A DNA stretch of 43,174 bases, from positions 1 through 43,174 of the forward strand of contig JAAFJU010000027.1 of NCBI GenBank assembly GCA_013298165.1, given 5' to 3'. Under the pieces are notes generated by a model. That model ran no database searches and had not been told where the DNA came from. It saw only the letters and a program-made list of their open reading frames with translations. The position numbers and the translations under genes are program-made. The DNA comes from Synechococcales cyanobacterium bin31.maxbin.ball.101. GTDB lineage: Bacteria; Cyanobacteriota; Cyanobacteriia; Leptolyngbyales; Leptolyngbyaceae. Shown here one piece after another: positions 8,838 to 17,681 of the stretch. Every line of letters starts with the position of its first letter. Positions within the stretch are counted from its first letter, which is position 1.

Positions 8838-9962
8838 GTGCTTCCCACCTCCAAATTCACCCGAAATCGTCGCTTATCGCAGTTCCTCACATTCCTAGAT
8901 CTCGGCCTCACGATCGCCCACCTCATCGCCCACCTCTGGCTTGACAGCCCGATCGCCCAAGCCAAAGCCCCTGAATCCAAAGAACCCAACAAAACAGAAA
9001 GCGCAGAAACGCTCAAACTTCCACCCAAAAAGCAACCCGTAGAAGTCAGCGTCGGACTCCACATCAGCAACCTCGCCGACATCAACCAAGCCACCGAAAC
9101 CTTCGCCGTCGCAGGCTACCTCCTCTACAACTGGAACGATCCCCGCCTCGCCTACAACGCCAAAACCGCCGGGACAACCACAAAAGCCAGCAAACTCGAC
9201 GACATCTGGCATCCCAATCTCGAAATGGTCAACTTCAAATCCTCCGAAGCCTCCGACACCACCGTAGACATCGCCCCCGACGGCACCGTCACCGCCCAAG
9301 AGCGCTTTTCCAAGACCCTCTCATCCGGACTCGAACTCGATCGCTTCCCCTTCGATCGACAAAAACTCCTCGTCATCATCGAATCTCTCAAATCCCCCGA
9401 AAGCAGCGTTCGTCTGACCCACGATCCCAAGAAAATTTCGATCGGGACAGATAGCTTCGTCACCCTCTCCGAATGGACGGTCAAACAGCTAGATGGCAGC
9501 GATGGGCGATCCTTCTTCCCACCCGAACAGCAAAACTACTCCAGAGTTTCTATTGAAATCAACATTCAACGAAACTCTGGATTTTATATCTTTAAAGTGA
9601 TGGTGCCGCTGTTTCTGATTACGATCGCATCTTGGTCCGTATTTTGGATTAATCCCCAGGAATTTTCAACTCAAATTGGCATTGCATTTACAAATTTACT
9701 CACGATCGTCGCTCTATTACTAGTGATTAACGACAGCCTACCAAAAGTGGGATATCTAACGTTCATGGACGGATTCACAATGCTGTGTTTTAGTGCCATC
9801 CTCGTCGCAATTTTAGAACTCGTCGTCGCCCATCGCTGGGAAACCAACAACAAACACAACCGCGCCGAAAAAATACACCATATCGCGAGGTGGCTCGTTC
9901 CCAGCGTTTTTATGTTTGGGAATTTAATATTGTATGTCCTGATGATCGGGATCAAGGCATAG
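8838..9962 (+). CDS. Pentameric ligand-gated ion channel (prokaryotic Cys-loop receptor homologue, GLIC/ELIC type)
   Basis: A 374-aa subunit expected to form homopentamers. A signal peptide (ending near AQA, residue 42) is followed by an extracellular beta-sandwich domain (about 65-245) with the loop motif LDRFPFDRQ (167-175), which lacks the cysteines, as in other bacterial members. Four membrane helices follow: M1 249-271, M2 276-298, M3 307-330 and M4 351-371. The M2-M3 loop NDSLPKVGYLT closely matches that of GLIC. Glu275 falls at the -2' position that favours cations in GLIC. The start is GTG 8838 with an AAGGA site 10 bp upstream. Codon use changes from C-ending in the receptor half to mixed in the membrane half. 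The ligand is unknown. Confidence 0.92.
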   Translation: MLPTSKFTRNRRLSQFLTFLDLGLTIAHLIAHLWLDSPIAQAKAPESKEPNKTESAETLKLPPKKQPVEVSVGLHISNLADINQATETFAVAGYLLYNWNDPRLAYNAKTAGTTTKASKLDDIWHPNLEMVNFKSSEASDTTVDIAPDGTVTAQERFSKTLSSGLELDRFPFDRQKLLVIIESLKSPESSVRLTHDPKKISIGTDSFVTLSEWTVKQLDGSDGRSFFPPEQQNYSRVSIEINIQRNSGFYIFKVMVPLFLITIASWSVFWINPQEFSTQIGIAFTNLLTIVALLLVINDSLPKVGYLTFMDGFTMLCFSAILVAILELVVAHRWETNNKHNRAEKIHHIARWLVPSVFMFGNLILYVLMIGIKA

Positions 9963-10075
9963 TCACTATTCAGACGGCCCCACAGAAGATCTAAGCCGCC
10001 GAAGATCCAAAGCCGCACCCAATGCGGTACCCTAGAAAACTTGGAAATAACCTTGGAACAATCTAGGAACCCTGT

Positions 10076-11620
<1,545 letters not shown>

Positions 11621-11639
11621 CGCACTCGCTGACAAACCA

Positions 11640-11702
11640 CCCCCAACCCGCAATTCTGGAGGCTTCCAACCCTCATGTCCCCCCAGAATTGGGGGCTAGG
11701 GG
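11640..11702. repeat. MITE-like inverted repeat (CCCCCAAnCC type)
   Basis: Arms at 11640-11659 and 11683-11702 are inverted copies matching at 17 of 20 positions, with the shared core CCAGAATTGGGGG. The right arm is closely similar to the element at 21914-21991. It lies between the purH stop and the ureE start. Confidence 0.75.
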
Positions 11703-11745
11703 GCCGCGCAGCTCAAATCGAAGACGATCTGCGCCAAATATCCGA

Positions 11746-12210
11746 ATGCCCGCTATTGTTAATAGCGTAGGGTTTCTGCTAGATACTGTGACTATTGTTT
11801 TTACCGATCGCCTCTCTCACCAAGACCGTCTAGAACCGATCTTAACGCTGTCATTAACTGCGAAAGAGCGGACCCAGACCAGTCTGCGGGGCTATTCAGA
11901 TCAGGGACTTCCGATCGCGCTTCAGCTCACTCGCGGGACGATTCTCCAGGAAGGTGACTGGCTCAAGGCCCCCACCGGAGAACTGATACAAATTCTGGCC
12001 AAGGAAGAACCCGTCCTCACGGTCTCCTCACTTTTCCCTCTGGCCCTTCTGCAAGCCGCCTATCACCTCGGCAGTCGCCAAATCCCTCTAGAAATCACCT
12101 GCACCCACCTACGGATTCTCCCGGATCCTCGACTTCGCCAACTCCTAGAGCATCGCGGACTCTCCGTCACGGAGGACATCGCCCCGTTTCAGCCCGAGGC
12201 CAGTCTGTAG
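11746..12210 (+). CDS. ureE: Urease accessory protein UreE (nickel metallochaperone)
   Basis: UreE delivers nickel to urease during active-site assembly. The 154-aa protein shows the N-terminal domain pattern LTLSLTAKERTQTSLRG and LPRGT-like LTRGTILQEGDWL, then a C-terminal metallochaperone fold with LFPLALLQAAYHLGSRQIPLEI and HLRILPDPRLRQLLEHRGLSV. The His-rich tail of some UreE proteins is absent. The frame extends upstream to 11689 into the repeat, so ATG 11746 is preferred. GTG near 11787 (VTIVFTDRLS) would match family starts equally well. No other urease gene lies nearby; dispersed ure genes are known in cyanobacteria. Confidence 0.85.
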   Translation: MPAIVNSVGFLLDTVTIVFTDRLSHQDRLEPILTLSLTAKERTQTSLRGYSDQGLPIALQLTRGTILQEGDWLKAPTGELIQILAKEEPVLTVSSLFPLALLQAAYHLGSRQIPLEITCTHLRILPDPRLRQLLEHRGLSVTEDIAPFQPEASL

Positions 12211-12217
12211 ATGCATC

Positions 12218-12499
12218 TTAATTTCGCTTCGGCAACTGAAGGTAGGCAATAAACCCTTCTTCATGAGGCTCAACCCGCACCACAGACCCGTCTTCCTGAC
12301 GCAGCAGCAGCCCTTGCAGCGGCTCTGTTTGAATAGTTTGATTCAGAAGAGAGGCCAGACTTAGGGCTTGTAACGTTGCAGTCGCGAGCGTTCCTAGGTG
12401 GCGTGAGGTGACGATCGGAAACCCAGAGGCATCAAATTTTCCAACACAAATTAGGGTCTCTTCGCCATCATCACTCAACCGAGAAAGTTCTTCATCCAT
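12218..12499 (-). CDS. Small conserved hypothetical protein
   Basis: A 93-aa protein without signal peptide or membrane segment. It has the composition of a real alpha/beta protein: a LICVGKFDASGFPIV strand region, a helix TATLQALSLASLLNQ and a C-terminal strand pair with GLLLRQEDGSVVRVEP and GFIAYLQLPK. The pattern faintly recalls roadblock/LC7-like folds, but this is not a firm match. It converges on ureE with a 7-bp gap and lies downstream of the binding-protein gene on the same strand. Function unknown. Confidence 0.65.
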   Translation of the reverse strand: MDEELSRLSDDGEETLICVGKFDASGFPIVTSRHLGTLATATLQALSLASLLNQTIQTEPLQGLLLRQEDGSVVRVEPHEEGFIAYLQLPKRN

Positions 12500-12598
12500 A
12501 ACATCTGAGATTCATCAAAAGAAATAAATTCAACCCTAAACCAACGCTAAACAGGCCATATTTCATTGTGCCCTGATCCGAGAGAATGTGAACGGAGA

Positions 12599-13672
12599 TT
12601 AGCGGAACGGGGGCGCATACATGAGACCGCCCTTATTCCATAGGTCATTCTGGCCGCGTGGCAGATTTAGCGGCGTCTTAGGGCCGAGATTCCGATCGTA
12701 AATTTCTCCATAATTCCCCACCTGCCGAATCATCCGCACCACAAAATCATTGGACAATCCCAACCCTTTCCCCAAATCTCCCTCCACCCCCAACAGTCGC
12801 CGCACAGTCGGATCTTTACTCTGTAATTTTTGATCAATGTTCTTCGAGGTAATTCCGAGTTCTTCGGCTTCGACCAATGCGTAAATCGTCCATTTCAAAA
12901 CGTCCTGCCACCTTGAGTCGCCATCCGCGACGGCAGGGGCAAGGGGTTCTTTAGACAGGGCTTCGGCGAGAACCGTGTGGTCATCGGGTTTAGCAAGCTT
13001 GGTGCGGCGGGAGACGAGTTGCGATCGATCGGCGGTGACACCTTCACAACGCCCTTCTGAGTAAGCACTAAACACGGTGTTAATTTCTTCAAAGACGATC
13101 GGTTTAAACGGAATCTCACGCTTTCGCATTTGGTCCGTGAGGTTTTGCTCGGTGGTGGTGCCGATTTGAATACAAATGGATTTGTTTTTCAGGTCTTCTA
13201 GTTTGGTAATTTTGTCACCTTTACGCACCATAATCGCCTGACTATCATAGAACACCACAGGCCCAAACTCCAGTCCCACCGAGGTATCACGGCTCATGCT
13301 CCAAGTGGTGTTGCGACTTAAGATATCAATTTCGCCAGTTTGGACAGCGGTGAACCGTTCCTTGGCGTTCAGGTTGCGAAATTCCACAGCTTTGGCATCA
13401 TTGAACATGGCCGCTGCGATCGCCCGACAGACATCCACATCCAGCCCCACATAGTCCCCATTCGACTGCACAAAACTAAATCCCGGCAATTCCCCACTCA
13501 CCCCACACTGCAACTCACCCCGCGCCTGCACAACACCCATGCGATTACGCTGCGCTCCGCCCGTCACTTCGCCTTCAGTCTCGGCACCACAGGCGGTCAG
13601 ACCTAGGAGCAGGACGATCGCCAACGGTTTGATAGGGTTAATCCAATTCATCATAGATTTTTGAGTCAACAT
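12599..13672 (-). CDS. Amino-acid ABC transporter substrate-binding lipoprotein (AapJ/BztA/NatF-like)
   Basis: A periplasmic binding protein for amino acids. The 357-aa protein has a lipoprotein signal with lipobox LTAC (Cys28) and a solute-binding family 3 domain. Typical segments are GELQCGVSGELPGFSF, YVGLDVDVCRAIAAA, FTAVQTGEIDILSRNTTW and GLSNDFVVRMIRQVGNYGEIYDRN. The closest type is AapJ/BztA, which serves broad-range L-amino-acid permeases. No permease or ATPase gene is adjacent, so it is an orphan here and its partners are presumably elsewhere. ATG 13672 is used; in-frame ATGs at 13654 and 13651 also leave the lipobox intact. Confidence 0.92.
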   Translation of the reverse strand: MLTQKSMMNWINPIKPLAIVLLLGLTACGAETEGEVTGGAQRNRMGVVQARGELQCGVSGELPGFSFVQSNGDYVGLDVDVCRAIAAAMFNDAKAVEFRNLNAKERFTAVQTGEIDILSRNTTWSMSRDTSVGLEFGPVVFYDSQAIMVRKGDKITKLEDLKNKSICIQIGTTTEQNLTDQMRKREIPFKPIVFEEINTVFSAYSEGRCEGVTADRSQLVSRRTKLAKPDDHTVLAEALSKEPLAPAVADGDSRWQDVLKWTIYALVEAEELGITSKNIDQKLQSKDPTVRRLLGVEGDLGKGLGLSNDFVVRMIRQVGNYGEIYDRNLGPKTPLNLPRGQNDLWNKGGLMYAPPFR

Positions 13673-13772
13673 AGCGGCAACGGGTAGGGCGTGGGTTTAT
13701 TCTAATACCAAATGTCAACTCGCTTAAATCAAGTAAACTGAAGAGACGGATTAGAACGATGGAGACGTAGCT

Positions 13773-13988
13773 ATGACATTCGCCGAAGTCTTGCCCGCCG
13801 CACGACAGCTCGCCACTGCTGAAAAGCTCAAACTCATTCGAATTCTTGCAGAGGACCTAGAAGCGATCGAAGATATTTCGCCCTTGGAACCCGGTAAAAC
13901 CTACGACCTACCAACACCCTACGATTGCTTTGGTGCAGGAGCAATTCTGATGGAAGCTTTTAAAAAGTGTGATGCCAACCAACCATAA
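13773..13988 (+). CDS. Small helical protein paired with a retropepsin gene (antitoxin-like size and layout)
   Basis: A 71-aa protein with a predicted amphipathic helical first half (ARQLATAEKLKLIRILAEDLEAIED) and a C-terminal segment DLPTPYDCFGAGAILMEAFKK. The ribosome site GGAG precedes ATG 13773 by about 8 bp. Its stop is 3 bp before the start of the retropepsin gene, so the two are almost certainly co-translated. Small proteins of this kind, starting F.E.LP....L...EKL.LI..LA.DL, precede diverse short genes in cyanobacteria. An antitoxin or adaptor role is inference; no DNA-binding motif can be asserted. Confidence 0.72.
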   Translation: MTFAEVLPAARQLATAEKLKLIRILAEDLEAIEDISPLEPGKTYDLPTPYDCFGAGAILMEAFKKCDANQP

Positions 13989-13991
13989 GTT

Positions 13992-14414
13992 ATGAGACTT
14001 CACTATTCCACCACTAGCTCTACTCAAAATGAATTCGATCGCCTGCCGCGATTACCATTAACACTGCATCGAGGAAATCAGTCGATTGAGACGATCGGTT
14101 TGGTCGATAGCGGCGCAACCGTAAATGTTTTACCGTATGACATAGGTTTGACATTAGGTGGAATTTGGGACGATCGGAAGGCCATCATTCCATTGTCAGG
14201 TAATCTTGGTAATCAACTCGCCATGCCATTCTCCACGCTTGGAAAAATTGGTGAGTTTCCCCAAGTCGAATTATTGTTTGCCTGGGTGCAACGACCAAAT
14301 ATTCCCCTAATTCTGGGGCAGACGAATTTTTTCTTGGAGTTTGATGTTTGTTTCTATCGCTCTCAGTCAGCGTTTGAAGTCAAACCAAAGTCATTGTTGG
14401 AAAAGCCGAATTAA
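13992..14414 (+). CDS. Retropepsin-like aspartic protease, single-domain
   Basis: A 140-aa cytosolic protein with the retroviral-protease-type active-site motif LVDSGATVNVLP (Asp-Ser-Gly-Ala) and a downstream hydrophobic PLILGQTNFF stretch that matches the second conserved ILG motif. One-domain retropepsins act as homodimers, each contributing one Asp. No signal peptide is visible, so it would act in the cytosol. It forms a tight two-gene unit with the 71-aa protein upstream. Whether it is a functional peptidase or a retained fold is open. Confidence 0.8.
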   Translation: MRLHYSTTSSTQNEFDRLPRLPLTLHRGNQSIETIGLVDSGATVNVLPYDIGLTLGGIWDDRKAIIPLSGNLGNQLAMPFSTLGKIGEFPQVELLFAWVQRPNIPLILGQTNFFLEFDVCFYRSQSAFEVKPKSLLEKPN

Positions 14415-14428
14415 TCTACAACGTCACT

Positions 14429-15613
14429 ATGCAATTTGCCGATCGCCTCGCCCCACTTCAACAGAATGTCTTTGCCGATATCGATCGGGCTAAAGCTCGC
14501 GTCAAAGCATCGGGTCTCCCCATCATTGATTTGTCATTGGGTTCCTCGGATTTGCCGACGAGTCCGGTGATTTTAGAGACGATCGCAGAGTCTCTCCAAG
14601 ACCCCAGCACCCATGGCTATTTGCTTTTCAACGGCACCCAAGCGTTTCGAGAGGCCGCAGCGCAGCGGTATGAGCGGAGGTTTGGGATTGCGATCGACCC
14701 GGAGACGGAGGTGTTGCCGTTGATTGGGTCCCAGGAAGGGACGGCTCATTTGCCTTTGGCGGTGTTGAATCCAGGGGACTATGCACTGCTGCTTGATCCA
14801 GGCTATCCATCCCACGCGGGCGGCGTTCATTTGGCAGGCGGAAATATTTACCCAATGCCAATTTCTGTTGAAACCAATTTCCTTCCAGTTTTCAAAGACA
14901 TTCCCCAAGATGTTTTAAAGCAATCCCGAATGATGGTACTGAGCTATCCCCATAATCCAACCAGCGCGATCGCAACCCTATCTTTTTTCCAAGAAGCCGT
15001 ACAGTTTTGCCAAGATCACAATTTGGTTTTGGTGCATGATTTTCCCTATGTCGATTTGTATTTCGGCACCGATCCCATGCCATCCGTGTTGCAAGCCGAT
15101 TTAAGCAAATCCTGCTCCATTGAATTATTCACGCTGTCCAAAAGCTACAACATGGGCGGGTTTCGCATCGGCTATGCGATCGGCAATCCTGAATTAATTC
15201 AAGCCCTACGGCAAATCAAAGCGACGGTGGATTTCAATCAATACCGTGGAATTTTGGATGCGGCGAGTCTGGCCTTAACAGGTCCACAGGACAGCGTACG
15301 ACACACGGTGGAAACCTTCAGAGACCGATCGGCGACCTTCGTTAAAGCCATGGCAGCGATCGGTTGGCCTGTGGCGATGCCGGATGCTGCAATGTATATC
15401 TGGGCGAAGATTCCAGATTGTGTCGGGGAACGATATTCACAACAGTCGATGAAATTCTGTATTGATCTCATGGAAGCGACGGGCGTGATTGCTTCGCCGG
15501 GAGTGGGCTTTGGGGGAGCTGGGGAAGGATACGTCCGGTTTGCGTTAGTCTGTGCGCCGGACGTGTTGCAGATCGCAGTCGATCGGATTGGCAAGTTTTT
15601 ATCTCAAATTTAG
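14429..15613 (+). CDS. PLP-dependent class I aminotransferase (LL-diaminopimelate aminotransferase-like)
   Basis: A 394-aa fold-type I aminotransferase. The cofactor lysine is in TLSKSYNMGGFRIGYAIG. Other family features are the DLSLGSSDLPTSP substrate region, GSQEGTAHLPLAVLNPGDYALLLDPGYPSH and VLSYPHNPTSAIA, followed by the VLVHDFPYVDLYF aspartate. It most resembles the LL-diaminopimelate/aspartate-type enzymes annotated in cyanobacteria, which make lysine and cell-wall precursors, but the exact substrate cannot be decided by eye. It begins 14 bp after the retropepsin stop, so it may be read from the same transcript. Confidence 0.88.
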   Translation: MQFADRLAPLQQNVFADIDRAKARVKASGLPIIDLSLGSSDLPTSPVILETIAESLQDPSTHGYLLFNGTQAFREAAAQRYERRFGIAIDPETEVLPLIGSQEGTAHLPLAVLNPGDYALLLDPGYPSHAGGVHLAGGNIYPMPISVETNFLPVFKDIPQDVLKQSRMMVLSYPHNPTSAIATLSFFQEAVQFCQDHNLVLVHDFPYVDLYFGTDPMPSVLQADLSKSCSIELFTLSKSYNMGGFRIGYAIGNPELIQALRQIKATVDFNQYRGILDAASLALTGPQDSVRHTVETFRDRSATFVKAMAAIGWPVAMPDAAMYIWAKIPDCVGERYSQQSMKFCIDLMEATGVIASPGVGFGGAGEGYVRFALVCAPDVLQIAVDRIGKFLSQI

Positions 15614-15727
15614 GTAGTAGGGGAAATGGTTGCTGCCGATCGGTTTAATCATCATAAAAATAAGCCGACCGATCGCGTCTATTGATAAATACAGGTAGCG
15701 ACTCAGCCTTAAAATATTAAGTTGATT

Positions 15728-15756
15728 TTGAACGAACAGGCGCAGTAGTCTATAGC
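15728..15756 (+). promoter_or_regulatory. Putative promoter of the YheT-like hydrolase gene
   Basis: TTGAAC (15728-15733) and TATAGC (15751-15756) are separated by exactly 17 bp, and the start codon follows 37 bp later. Each hexamer has two mismatches to consensus. Confidence 0.4.
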
Positions 15757-15793
15757 ATTTGAATCTACCATTGCAGTCCTTAATTCCCTTATC

Positions 15794-16852
15794 ATGCGCC
15801 CTCTGACTCAACCCAAACCGACCTATCAAGCACCTTGGGGACTTCGATCGGGACTCGCGATGACGATCTACGCAGCGCTTCGCGCGAGCGATCGCTGGGA
15901 ACGGTTAACCCACGAGCCAGAACCCATTTATACCGAGCATGTGTTTGCAGGGGCGCAGGAGGTTCCGATTTTCGGAAAATTTGCTCAGCCGCCGAGTGGT
16001 AATCGTCCAACGCCAAAAGGGACGATCGTCGCAACCTATGGCATCACGGGCAGTTTGGATGATCAGTGGTTTTTAAAGATTTTGGGGCGGAAGGCGATCG
16101 CGCGGGACTATGCGATCGTGCTCTTTGACTGGCGCGCCCATGGCAAAACGGCAAAGCTTTCGCCAGTTCTGACTTCTGATGGACTGTTTGAAGGGGATGA
16201 TTTTGTTCAAATTGCCAAACAGGCAAAAGCACTCGGCTGTCCGCCGCCCTACTGGTTCATGGGCTATTCATTGGGGGGACAATTGGCACTCTGGGGCATT
16301 AAATCAGGGCAATCCGATCCGGAGTTTGTCGATGACTTTGCGGGTGGTGCAGTCATTTGTCCGAGTCTGGATTCGGAGCGATCGCTGACGGCATTAGTTT
16401 CCACGCCGATCGGTCGTTATTTAGAACGTGCTATTACTAAACAATTGCGAAAATTAGCAAATGAATTAGCAGGCTATCATCCGGGTGAATTTGATCCGGC
16501 TGCGATCGCCCGTGCCCGCAGCATTTGGACTTTTGACGAAGAATTGGTGATTGGTCGCTTGGGCTTTGCAACCGTTCCTGAGTATTACACGACCAGCAGT
16601 GCTTTAGCCATTTTGCCCAACCTGACTAAACCGACTCAGATTCTCTATGCCGCAAACGATCCGTTATTTGATGCTGCGATCGTGCCAGAACTGCAAGCGA
16701 TTGCTCAAGAGAATCCTGCGATCGATCTTTGGCTCACGGCACAAGGTGGACATGTCGGCTATTTGAGCAATAAAGCTTGTCAACATGCTTGGGGCGATCG
16801 CGATCCCTGGTGGGCTTGGAATCGGATTTTGGATGGGTGCGATCGAATGTAA
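15794..16852 (+). CDS. YheT-like alpha/beta hydrolase
   Basis: A 352-aa cytosolic serine hydrolase. The nucleophile elbow is GYSLGGQLALWG, preceded by the beta-strand/oxyanion region TYGITGSLDDQW and the DWRAHGKTA motif. The acid lies near AANDPLFDAAIV, and the catalytic His is in QGGHVGYLS near the C-terminus. This order and spacing match the YheT/EMB8 family of esterases, whose substrates are mostly unknown. The frame begins ATG 15794 after a plausible promoter and the gene is monocistronic. Confidence 0.85.
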   Translation: MRPLTQPKPTYQAPWGLRSGLAMTIYAALRASDRWERLTHEPEPIYTEHVFAGAQEVPIFGKFAQPPSGNRPTPKGTIVATYGITGSLDDQWFLKILGRKAIARDYAIVLFDWRAHGKTAKLSPVLTSDGLFEGDDFVQIAKQAKALGCPPPYWFMGYSLGGQLALWGIKSGQSDPEFVDDFAGGAVICPSLDSERSLTALVSTPIGRYLERAITKQLRKLANELAGYHPGEFDPAAIARARSIWTFDEELVIGRLGFATVPEYYTTSSALAILPNLTKPTQILYAANDPLFDAAIVPELQAIAQENPAIDLWLTAQGGHVGYLSNKACQHAWGDRDPWWAWNRILDGCDRM

Positions 16853-16915
16853 TCGTGTGATGCGATCGTTTAGCCGATGCGTTAAAATAGTAGGAAAGCA
16901 TTTAGGATAGTGACG

Positions 16916-17176
16916 ATGAGTATCACGCTAAAGCCGGAGCAAGAACAACTAATCCAACATCAGGTGACATTGGGACGGTTTAAGTCTACTGATGAAGTCT
17001 TAGAAAGTGCTCTGAGGCTCCTGGTTGAGCAATATCAAGAGTATGAAGCTTGGGTCGAAGAAGTCCGGGTTAAGGTTGATGAAGGCAAAGCTGAGGCCGA
17101 TCGGGGTGAAGTGCTTCCCTTAGAAACTGTCATGGCACAGTTACAGCAGAAGTTTCAGCAAGCACGGGAGCATTAA
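16916..17176 (+). CDS. ParD-family type II antitoxin
   Basis: An 86-aa protein. Its N-terminus (SITLKPEQEQLIQHQVTLGRFKSTDEVLESALRLL) fits the ribbon-helix-helix DNA-binding fold of CopG/ParD antitoxins. The C-terminal acidic coiled region would wrap the ParE-type toxin encoded next, 2 bp downstream. An upstream in-frame GTG (16910) exists, but ATG 16916 has the better ribosome site. Such antitoxins usually repress their own promoter together with the toxin. Confidence 0.88.
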   Translation: MSITLKPEQEQLIQHQVTLGRFKSTDEVLESALRLLVEQYQEYEAWVEEVRVKVDEGKAEADRGEVLPLETVMAQLQQKFQQAREH

Positions 17177-17178
17177 GC

Positions 17179-17478
17179 TTGAAGCGTTGTGTCATTACCC
17201 TGAAAGCAAGCCGAGATCTGAACGAGATTTCAGACTATTTTGTGGGACATAATATCGAAGCTGGAGAGCGTCTACTTCGAACGTTTAATGAGAAATGTGT
17301 GAGATTAACTCAGTTTCCCAACATGGGTAAACGTTATCTAGAGATTCATTCGTGGCTACGCGGAATTCCCTTACAAGGCTACATTATTTTTTATGAGGTT
17401 TTGGAAGATGAGATTACGATTTTGCGGGTTGTAAGCGGTCGTCAGAATTTACAGGCATTGTTTGGCGAAAGCGACTAA
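17179..17478 (+). CDS. ParE/RelE-superfamily toxin
   Basis: A 99-aa basic protein with the ParE-type pattern ITLKASRDLNEISDYF, GERLLRTF, LTQFPNMGKRY, GIPLQGYIIFYEV and ITILRVVSGRQN. Family members poison DNA gyrase or cut mRNA. The ParE subtype is favoured by the ParD partner. The start is TTG 17179, which follows the antitoxin stop by 2 bp. The weak start and tight coupling would keep toxin below antitoxin. No truncation is seen. Confidence 0.88.
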   Translation: MKRCVITLKASRDLNEISDYFVGHNIEAGERLLRTFNEKCVRLTQFPNMGKRYLEIHSWLRGIPLQGYIIFYEVLEDEITILRVVSGRQNLQALFGESD

Positions 17479-17595
17479 TCAAGCGACTCTCAACTGAAAG
17501 GCCGATTCCCGTTCCGGGAGGCGTTGCCAAAACCAAACATATTCACCATCTTCATCGTAACGAATTTCGTAGATAAACGATAAGACATCACGGAC
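17479..17595 (-). pseudogene. C-terminal gene fragment carrying the CCCGTTCCGGG repeat
   Basis: An open stretch of 38 codons (VRDVLSFIYEIRYDEDGEYV followed by WFWQRLPERESAFQLRVA) reads like real protein, yet it has no start codon and is preceded by TGA. It converges on the toxin stop. The palindromic repeat at 17503-17522 encodes part of it (RLPERES). A second protein-like stretch (about 17574-17699, plus strand, ending VYGRSSGSPVMVIKMGAFYK) lies beside it. Both are best read as debris of lost small genes; the original family is not recognised. Confidence 0.4.
17503..17530. repeat. Small palindromic repeat, copy 1
   Basis: CGATTCCCGTTCCGGGAGGC is followed by a GCCAA end. The core TCCCG-TTC-CGGGA is a perfect hairpin. 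The same 20-mer recurs at 42590-42609, inside a coding sequence. Confidence 0.8.
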
Positions 17596-17681
17596 TCACC
17601 AGCAAGCATTTAGGGATGAGATCGATCGTGCTCCATCGATTCAAGTTTATGGGCGATCGTCAGGGAGTCCTGTAATGGTTA

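Noticed and set aside
13713-13718. TTGACA on the minus strand upstream of the binding-protein gene
   Set aside because: No -10 box at 15-19 bp spacing; the nearest TAGAAT is too close.
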